Below are positions 1 to 8,500 of a stretch of 64,000 nt of DNA, piece by piece. The translations under genes and the position numbers were made by a program. Position 1 is the first letter of the stretch, and each line of letters opens with the position of its first letter. The notes beneath the pieces are model-generated. The model searched no databases, was not told the origin of the DNA, and saw only the letters and a list, made by a program, of their open reading frames with translations. Source of the DNA: JBBDWZ01 sp050732575 (GTDB lineage: Bacteria; Gemmatimonadota; Gemmatimonadetes; Longimicrobiales; RSA9). The stretch lies in the NCBI GenBank assembly GCA_050732575.1, contig JBOHRF010000002.1, positions 1 to 64,000 of the forward strand, read 5' to 3'.

Positions 1-18
1 GTATGCAACCCCAAATCC

Positions 19-112
19 GTTACGTTCACGCTCTCGTTAACGTTCTCGTTCACGGTCGTTAACGGCCGTCAACAGCCGTGAACGAAAACGTGAACGAGAA
101 CCAGAACGTGAA
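19..112. repeat. Inverted GTTCACG/GTTAACG-rich intergenic array
   Basis: The first hundred bases are built from variants of GTTCACG, CTCGTT and GTTAACG on the left and their reverse complements (CGTGAACG, AACGAGAA) on the right, centred near position 65. A transcript would fold into a long imperfect hairpin. It lies just after the stop codon of the minus-strand PadR gene, so it could act as its terminator, although no T-tract follows. It belongs to the family of locus-specific paired arrays also seen near 25.7, 34.3 and 37.3 kb. Confidence 0.7.
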
Positions 113-445
113 CTACGCTGGCTGTAATACCTTGTAGACCGCTTCCGCATAGCGTATCCAACTGGCCGTTTCGGCCAGCAGTTGCTTCCGCCCTCCGGCC
201 GTCAACCGATAAAAGCGCGCACGCTTGCCATTGTCCGCATGCCCCCAGGCCGATTCGATCCAACCCCGCTCCTCCATGCGATGCAGCGACTGGTACAACG
301 CGCCATCCTCGATCCCCAGCGCACCTTCGCTGCGCTCCGCAATGCGCGCCACAATCGCATAGCCATGCAACGAATGCCCGGCCACGGTCTTCAGGATCAG
401 CACGTCCAACGTGCCGCGCAGCAGTTGCGTGGTCTTGATATCCAT
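113..445 (-). CDS. PadR family transcriptional regulator
   Basis: A 110-residue cytoplasmic winged-helix repressor. The motif GALYQSLHRMEERGWIES followed by RARFYRLTAGGRKQL is the PadR wing and recognition-helix region, and the length fits the short PadR subfamily. The start is set at the ATG giving MDIKTTQLLRGTLDVLIL; a longer reading with 20 extra residues lacks family similarity. In related phyla such genes usually sit beside MacB-like permeases, but the left neighbour lies outside the window. Effector and target are unknown; PadR proteins generally respond to phenolics or cell-envelope stress. Downstream is the inverted array at the window edge. Confidence 0.9.
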   Translation of the reverse strand: MDIKTTQLLRGTLDVLILKTVAGHSLHGYAIVARIAERSEGALGIEDGALYQSLHRMEERGWIESAWGHADNGKRARFYRLTAGGRKQLLAETASWIRYAEAVYKVLQPA

Positions 446-521
446 GGGCTCGCCCCATTCCCTTAGGTTCTGTGGCAATGTGGGCGGCCAGGGTTGTATG
501 GTCAAGCGGCCAGGGCCGAAT

Positions 522-1349
522 TCACGATTGGACGCGGTCGGTCAGCTGCTTATAGGTCTTGAGGTGACGGATGGCGGAGAGACGGTCGCCCATGATCTGA
601 CACAAGTTGGCCAGGTTGTAGTGCGCCTCGGGCAGATCGGGATCCAGTTCGATAGCGGTGCGATAGGCCTGGGCGGCCTCATTGCGGCGGCCCAGATCTT
701 CGAGCGCGATGCCGAGGTTGAAGGCGGCGGTGGCGTGTGTGTCGAGCAGCAGGGCCTGGCGGTAGTGCTCAGCTGCGGAGGCGACGCGGCCGGCCTGATG
801 CAGCAAACGGCCCAGGTTGACGTGCGCATCGGCGTGTGCGGGATCGAGCTCGAGCGCGCGCCGATAAGCCGCTTCCGCGGAGCTGGTAGAAACGGCTTCC
901 AGCTCGATGGCCTGGTGATACCACTCATCGGCATCGGTCGATTTCTGCAAGTCGAGTCGTCGGACCACGGCGCGCGGCCTTGGGAAATCGATCTCGAGCT
1001 GATCGGACTCGATGTCCCAGGCGCGCTCACCATCGCTGACTACGATGCGTTCGCCGAAGGCCTCGATGTGATAAGAAGACATGGGCAGCTCGGGTGGCAG
1101 CTTGGCTTTGAGGCAACCGAGCGCGCGTTGCATGCGGGTCTGCGGCACACGCGCGCGCTGTAGTGAGCTGGCCGTGCGCAGCAGAACGATGTCCTGGAAC
1201 GAGAAGTGGTATTCGCCGCGTGGGCCGCGTTCGGGATCGACCACGCCGGCGCGGGTGAGAGCACGAACCTGAGCCGCCGTGAGCGCGAGCAGACGCGCTA
1301 CATCAGCGGTGCGATAATCTGGCAGTCGGACGGATGGTCGATCGGGCAG
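522..1349 (-). CDS. HTH (MerR-like)-TPR protein coupled to Ku
   Basis: About 275 residues. The N-terminus reads DYRTADVARLLALTAAQV and continues into a MerR-like winged helix (GVVDPERGPRGEYHFSFQD); a middle segment with RIVVSDGERAWDIES follows, then roughly three tetratricopeptide repeats (AYRRALELDPAHADAHVNLG and two similar units). The only ATG/GTG/TTG-type start, a GTG at 1244, would cut the HTH in half. The frame stays open upstream without a canonical start; a CTG at 1349, nine bases after a TGGAGA Shine-Dalgarno and six bases past the Ku stop, would give a whole HTH. I chose that start by inference. The position directly after ku implies one operon and perhaps a regulatory or scaffold role in end joining. 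The HTH-TPR architecture is clear; the function is not known. Confidence 0.75.
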   Translation of the reverse strand: MPDRPSVRLPDYRTADVARLLALTAAQVRALTRAGVVDPERGPRGEYHFSFQDIVLLRTASSLQRARVPQTRMQRALGCLKAKLPPELPMSSYHIEAFGERIVVSDGERAWDIESDQLEIDFPRPRAVVRRLDLQKSTDADEWYHQAIELEAVSTSSAEAAYRRALELDPAHADAHVNLGRLLHQAGRVASAAEHYRQALLLDTHATAAFNLGIALEDLGRRNEAAQAYRTAIELDPDLPEAHYNLANLCQIMGDRLSAIRHLKTYKQLTDRVQS

Positions 1350-1354
1350 TCGCG

Positions 1355-2233
1355 CTATTCTCCAGACGCCTTCCTTCGCGCTGATTTCTTGGATTCCTTA
1401 CCCGCGGCCTTCTGGGCGGGTTTCCGTTCCTCCTCGCCCGTGTCCGCACCCGCACCTGCAGGAGCCTTGGTCAGGCTGGCCTTGAGTGCTTCCATCAAAT
1501 CGATGATCTGGGTCTTGGGCGCCTCTTCCACCGCTTCCGTGATATCCTCGCCCTGTATTTTGCGATCGATCAGCTCGAGCACGCGCTCACGCACATCGTC
1601 TTTGTACTGTTCGGGCCGGAAATCATTGCTCTTGAGCTGCTCGATCAGATTGATGGCTAGCTTGAGCTCCGCATCTTTGACGTCACCCGAGGGGATGGGC
1701 ACCTCATCCATCGATCTCACTTCGTGAGCGTAGTGCAGCTGCTCGAGTACTATGCCGTTCTTGACGGGGGAAAGCAGGACCAGGTACTGCTTGCCCCGTG
1801 CGGCATAACGGCCGAGTGCAGAAAGTCCGGTCTCGCGCATGGCCTTGGCCAGCAGCCGGTAGGCGCGATCTCCGCCTTTCTCGGGGCCCAGGTAGTAGGG
1901 CTTGTCGATGTAGGCGCGATCGACCTTGTCCGCCGGAACGAACTCGACAATGTCGATCGAGCCGTCGCCCCGCTCTTCCAGCGCCTTCAACTCGTCGGGT
2001 GTGAACAGCACGTACTTGTCCTTGGCGAACTCGTAGCCTTTCACCATGTCGTCGCGCTCGACCTTTACGCTGTCGCGCGCGCAGATGTACTGCTGTTTCA
2101 GGCGCGAGCCGCAATCCTTGTGGATCCAGTTGAAGGAGATCCCCGCGGAATAGTCGGACGCGGAGTAGAGTTTGACCGGTACGGAGACCAGGCCAAAGGA
2201 GATGTTGGCGGTGCCTATCGCTCGTGCGCTCAT
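1355..2233 (-). CDS. ku: Ku protein, NHEJ DNA-end binding
   Basis: Bacterial Ku, 292 residues, forms a homodimeric ring on double-strand DNA ends and recruits LigD. The start MSARAIGTANISFGLVSVPV is the standard Ku N-terminus, and residues through about 250 follow the Ku core (KDCGSRLKQQYICARD, DKPYYLGPEKGGDRAY, LINLIEQL-like helix). The C-terminus is a short Lys/Arg-rich tail (KKSARRKASGE), typical of the extended tail that aids DNA binding. A longer in-frame reading upstream adds 70 residues without Ku similarity and is rejected. It is followed by the HTH-TPR gene within a few bases. The partner ligD is 16 kb away. The 283 bp between ku and the divergent glucan synthase holds no recognisable gene. 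Confidence 0.95.
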   Translation of the reverse strand: MSARAIGTANISFGLVSVPVKLYSASDYSAGISFNWIHKDCGSRLKQQYICARDSVKVERDDMVKGYEFAKDKYVLFTPDELKALEERGDGSIDIVEFVPADKVDRAYIDKPYYLGPEKGGDRAYRLLAKAMRETGLSALGRYAARGKQYLVLLSPVKNGIVLEQLHYAHEVRSMDEVPIPSGDVKDAELKLAINLIEQLKSNDFRPEQYKDDVRERVLELIDRKIQGEDITEAVEEAPKTQIIDLMEALKASLTKAPAGAGADTGEEERKPAQKAAGKESKKSARRKASGE

Positions 2234-2516
2234 GATGGTCAGTATTATGTGTTGATGATGGTACCGCAAGAAAGCCGAAGCGGGAGACCAGGGCAAGTGG
2301 GGTGGCGCCGTGGCATAAACCTCGCTCACGTCGAGCGCGTTTCTTGAACCAAAGACCAGGGATGGTGTAGGGGTGAAGCCCTGATGGTGCTCGTGAACGC
2401 ACGCTGACCCGAAGGCGCAAGCCGGAATCTGGCCCTTCATCATCGATCGAGTCGCTCGTCTCCGATCCCGACTTCTAGCGCGTTTTTCCTCTCCGCCATC
2501 TGAGCGCGCGGATGAG

Positions 2517-5500
2517 TTGGCGGCCGGTCCGCTGCGCGGCGAACTGCTGGGCGCGGACCACCTGGGCGAACGCGCCCGGGCCGTTGCGCGGGATCAGACG
2601 CTGAGCCGTGCTGGACCCACACAGAAGCGCGCCCCGCTGCTCACCCGCCTCAAAGCCACTCACCGGATTCTGGAACGAGCGCACGCCCGTTTGAGCGCAG
2701 GCGCAGGTCAAGGGCTGGATATCGGCCCGGCCGGTGTCTGGCTGGTCGAGAATTACCACGTCGTGCAGGAACACATCCGTGAAGTGCACGAGAGTCTGCC
2801 GCGCGATTACTATCGCGAGCTGCCGGAGCTCTCGGCGGGTCCGCTGGCGGGATACCCGCGCGTGTACGAGCTGGCCACCACGCTCATCTCGCACACTGAT
2901 GGACGTGTCGACCTGGACAACGTCGACCTGTTCGTAGGCTCCTTCCAACAGGAGAAGGCGCTGGGGATCGGTGAGCTGTGGGCCGTGCCCGCCATGTTGC
3001 GGCTCGCGCTGATCGAGAGTGTCCGGCGCATGGCGCTGCGCACGGTTCAGAACCTCGATCAGGTCGAGGAGGCCGACCGGCGCGCGGCCCGCATTCACGA
3101 CGCCAGTGCCCAGACGCTGCCCGCTCTGGAGACCGCACTGCGCGAGTTCATTGAGAATCCGCCCCGACTCACCGCCATCTTCGTTTCCCGTTTTCTGTAC
3201 CACCTGCGCGAAGCGCGGGCCGCCTTCCCGGCCTTGATTGGCCTGGAGCGCTGGATTGGTGCGGCCGGCCTGAGCGCGGAGGATGCGGCGTCACTGTCCA
3301 CGCAGCGTTTGGCGCTGACCCAGGTCGTGATGGCCAACAGCATCACCAGCCTGCGCGTCATCGGGAAGCTGGACTGGAAGAGCTTTGTCGAGCAGCAGAG
3401 CGTCATGGAGCGTGTGCTGCGTCGCGATCCAGTGGCCTACTACCAGCGGATGACGTTCGCCACGCGCGACCACTACCGCCATGTCGTCGAGCGTATCGCC
3501 AAGCGCACAGAGAGCGACGAGGCAGGCGTGGCCCGGGCCGCCGTGGACCTGGCCGCGCGCAACAGCGCAGACCTCCGGCAATCACACGTCGGCTACTACC
3601 TGGTTGATGACGGGCTGAGAGAGCTGGAGCGCGTCACCGGCTACCGCCGCAAGCTCGGTGAAGCGCTGCATCGCGCCGTGCTGCATCATGCCAACGTGGC
3701 CTTTGGCGGCGGCATCCTGATCGGCACCGCTGTCACTTTCGCGGTGCTGTTCTGGTTTGTGGCGCCCGCCCACTGGACCACGCTTGTCGTTGTTGCACTG
3801 GTCGCACTGCTCCCGGCCTTCGATATTGCGGTCAGCGCCATCAACCAGCTGGTGGCTGCCTTCCTGCCGCCCCGCCTGTTACCCAAACTCGACCTGCGCG
3901 GCGAGAACGGCATTCCGGCCGAGTTCCGCACGGCCGTTGTGGTTCCCACGCTCTTTCCCGATGTCGACGCCGTGCGCGAGGCACTCGAGACCATCGAAGT
4001 GCAATTCCTGGCCAACCGGGAAGCGCATCTGCACTTCGCAGTGCTGAGTGATTTCATCGATGCAGCAACGGCGACGTGCCAGGCGGACGGCGCGATCGTG
4101 CAGGCCGCGGTTGACGGTGTCAACGCGCTCAACGACCGCTATGCGCCGGAGTCCGCTGACGCGTTCTACCTGTTCCATCGGTCGCGCCGCTGGAACGAGC
4201 AGCAGGGTGTCTGGATGGGCTGGGAGCGCAAGCGCGGCAAGCTGGCTGAGTTCAACCGCTTCTTGCGGGGCAACTCGAGCGATGCGTTCGCAGTAGTTGT
4301 CGGCAACGTCGAGCCGTTGCGGAGCGTACGTTATGTCATCACGCTCGATGCGGATACCGTGCTGCCACCAGAAGCAGCGCCCTTGCTGATTGGCGCCCTG
4401 GCACACCCGCTGAATCGGGCGGTTTACGATGGCGCGCACCAGCGCGTCGTACACGGCTATGGGATCCTGCAGCCGCGCGTGGGCGTGTCACTGCCCAGTG
4501 CGCACGCGTCTCGCTTTGCCGCGATCCATTCCGGCCATCCGGGCGTTGACCCTTACACCACCGCGGTTTCTGACGTTTACCAGGACCTCTATGGTGAGGG
4601 CAGCTTCACCGGCAAAGGCATCTACGAAGTCGACGCATTCGAGCAGGCCACACACGGCCGGTTTCCCGAAAACCAGTTGCTCTCACACGATCTGATCGAA
4701 GGCAGCTACGCGCGCGCGGGACTCACCACCGACATCATTGTTTACGACGACTACCCAACGCGCTACCTCACGTACACCCAGCGCAAGCATCGCTGGATCC
4801 GCGGCGACTGGCAGCTGCTCGATTGGCTGACGCCGCGCGTCGCTGGTCCTGACGGTCCGGAACGGAACCGGCTCTCCCTGCTCTCGCGCTGGAAAATCTT
4901 TGACAACCTGCGCCGCAGCCTGCTCGAGCTGGCACTACTCGCTTTCTTTATTGCAGGCTGGACATTGCTGCCTGGCTCACCGCTCTTCTGGACGGTGCTG
5001 GCGTTGGCCGCAGTCGCGGCGCCGTGGCTGCTTTCGCTGTTGCTGGCAGCGGTGCGGCCACCACTCGACAAGTCCTGGCGCGCCTATTACTCGGCTGTGG
5101 GTCGTGATGCCGTAACCAGCGCGCAACAAGTCGGCCTGGTACTGGCATTCCTGCCTCACCAGGCGTGGATCTCTGCTGACGCCATCGTGCGCACAGTGTG
5201 GCGCGTTTCTGTCTCCCGTTGCAAGCTGCTCGAGTGGCAGACAGCCATGGTCACCGAGCGCGTGGCAGCCAGCACCGCGCGCGGCACCTGGCGCGCCATG
5301 TGGCCGGCTGTGGCCAGCGTGATGACACTCCTGATTGTTGTACTGCTGGTCACGCTGCTCACGGGACCCGTGCCCGGCCAGGTTCGCCTGCTCGCGCTGA
5401 CCATCTTGCCGCTGGGCACGCTCTGGCTGATCGCACCGTGGCTGGCGCATGCGCTCAGCAGGCCCACACACTACTCGCCGCAGGAGATGCGCGCCTCCCA

Positions 5501-8500
5501 ACGACCGCAGGCACTTCGTTACGCCGCGCTGCACTGGCACTTCTTCGATCATTTCGTCAGTGAACGGACGCAGGGACTGGCACCGGACAACTACCAGGAG
5601 GATCCAGTGCCCGTGGTTGCGATGCGCACCTCGCCCACCAACATCGGACTGCAACTGCTCTCGGTGGTGAGTGCGTACGACCTCGGCTTCATCACGGTGC
5701 AGGATATGACCGGTCGGCTGGAGGCCGTGTTTCGCTCGCTCGAGCGCATGGAGCGGTTTCGCGGTCACTTCTTCAACTGGTACGATCTGCACGATTTGCG
5801 CGTACTCGAACCGGCCTACATCTCCACCGTAGACAGCGGCAACCTGGCCGGTCATCTGATTGCGCTGCGGCAGGCGAGTCTGAGCATTGAGCAGCAGCTG
5901 AACGCAGCTCATAACGAAGAGTCGGCCGACGTTGCCTCCCGGCTTAACGCGCTGGCCGAGCGTGCGTACAGGTACGCACTGGAGATGGACTTTTCCTTCC
6001 TGTTCGATGCGCAGCGAAAGTTGTTCGCGATTGGATACCAACCCGGCACGCACTCGCTGGATGCTTCGTACTACGACTTGCTCGCCTCGGAAGCGCGCCT
6101 GGCCAGCTTCATTGCCATCGCCAAGAACGATGTGCCAGTAGATCACTGGTTTCATCTCGGCCGCACGTTGACGCACGCGGCTGGAGCCACGGCGCTGGTC
6201 TCCTGGAGCGGCAGCATGTTCGAGTACCTGATGCCTGGACTGGTCATGCAATCGCTGCCGCTCACCGTACTCGACCAGACCTATCGGGGCGCCGTCAAAC
6301 GGCAGATCGCCTACGGATCCGCGCAGGACGTGCCCTGGGGCATGAGTGAGGCCGCGTACGCCGTGCGCGACCGCCACTTCACTTACCAGTACCGCGCCTT
6401 TGGCGTGCCGGACCTGGGTCTCAAGTATGGACTCGATCGCGATCTGGTCGTGGCGCCCTACGCATCGGCGCTGGCCAGCGCGGTGGAGCCGCATGATGCT
6501 TTGGCCAACCTGGCCGTGTTGGAAAAGAAGGGCGCACTGGGTCCGTACGGATTCCGTGATTCGCTGGATTACACGCGCGCGCCCGCAAATCAGGACTTCA
6601 CAGTTGTGCGCGCGTACATGGCGCATCACATCGGCATGTCGCTGGTGGCGCTGACCAATGGCCTCAACGCCCGGGTCTGGCAAACGCGTTTCCACGCCGA
6701 TCCCCTGATACGATCAGCCGAGCTATTGCTGCACGAGCGCGTGCCTCGGCGGTTGTTGCTGCACAAGACCGTAACGCCTCACGCCGTGGCGTTGCCGGAA
6801 CTGGAGCTGGATCGCCCGTCCGTGCGTGAGTTCGAGACGCCCGATACGGCACAACCGCAGGTAGCACTGCTCGGGCAGCTCCCCTACACGATCATGGTCA
6901 GTCATTGCGGCGCCGGGTACAGCCGCTACCAGGATCTGACGGTCACGCGCTGGCGTTCCGATGCAACCATGGACAACACGGGTCAGTTCTGCTTCTTGAA
7001 GGACCTGACCAGCGGCCGTGTCTGGTCCGCTGCGCATCAACCCGTTTGCGCGCCCGCCGATTGGTACCGCGCCGTCCTGGCCACGGACCGCGTAACGTTT
7101 CAGCGCGGAGACGGTGCCATTGAAACGCGCACCGAGATCGCCATCGTGCCCCAGGACTCGGCCGAAGTGCGGCGCGTAACCGTCACCAACAACGGCAGCG
7201 AGACGCGCGAGGTCGAGCTGACCAGCTACGGCGAGGTCGTGCTGGCGCCACCGGATGCGGAGCGCGCACACCCGGCCTTTGCCAATCTGTTCGTCGAGAC
7301 CGAGTTCCATGCCTGGTGCAATGCCATCACGGCCACGCGCCGCCGGCGCTCGGCCACCGAGCGTTCGCTGGTCTGTGTGCATGTCGTGGCCACGGGCAAG
7401 GAGCGCGTCGGAGCTGTGACCTGCGAGACCGATCGTGCGCGCTTCATCGGTCGCGGCCGCTCGACGCGCGATCCGCTGGCGCTGGATCGAGACGGCGCGC
7501 TCTCCGGTACCACGGGCGCCGTGCTCGATCCCATCTTCGCGCTGCGCACACGCGTGCGTCTGAGCCCGGGCCAGTCCGCCAGTGTTGCGTTCACCACGCT
7601 GATCGCCGAGACCAGCGAGCAAGCCTTTGCACTGGCCGACCGCTACGATAATCCGCACGCGGCGCAGCGTGCCCTCGATCTGGCCTGGACGTCCACGCAG
7701 GTAGAACTGCGCGAGCTGAACATTGCGCCCGCAGAAGCAGCGCTTTTCCAGCAGCTGGCGGGACACCTGTTGTACGCAGGCGAAGGGCTGGGCGCGGCGC
7801 TCGAGGAGCGCAGCCGCAACCGCGGCTCCCAGCCGCTGCTCTGGCCGTACGGCATCTCCGGAGATCGGCCCATCCTGCTCGCGTCCATGAAAGATGCGGA
7901 GGGACTGCCGACGATGCGTCAGCTTTTTGCCGCTCATCACTACTGGCGTCGGCGCGGGCTTCAGGTAGACCTGGTCGTGCTCACGGAGCGGCCCGCCAGT
8001 TACCTGCATGAGCTGGACGATTCCATCTACAGCACGCTGGCTTCCTCCAGCGATGCCGGCGTCATTGACCAACCCGGCGGCGTCTTCATTCGCAGCGCGG
8101 GTGCGCTCTCGCCCGCTGCGCTGCTCATGCTGCGCAGCACGGCTCGCGTTCGGATTGTTTGTGACGGTCGATCGCTGGGCCGGATCTTGGAGGGTGCGCA
8201 TGAGCTGGAGCCGGACGCGCGCGGCGAGCCGGCGCCGCCGCCGCGTCTGGTTGAACGGCAGGAAATCCGGGCCGATCGTGCGCACCATCACGCTCCTGAC
8301 GCACTGACCGGCGCGTTGCACACTGGCGATCGCGCCGCGCCGCATGTGCGATACGAATCGCCCGGCCAACCCGCGCCGCCGCATGCACAACCGCTCGAGT
8401 TCGACAACGGCCTGGGCGGAATTGATGGCAACGGCGACTACCGAATACGCGTGCGCGGCGACTCTCTGCCTCCCGCTCCCTGGGCCAATGTCATCGCCAA

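Noticed and set aside
2300..2460. A tRNA-like stretch between ku and the glucan synthase
   Set aside because: No complete cloverleaf could be folded on either strand.
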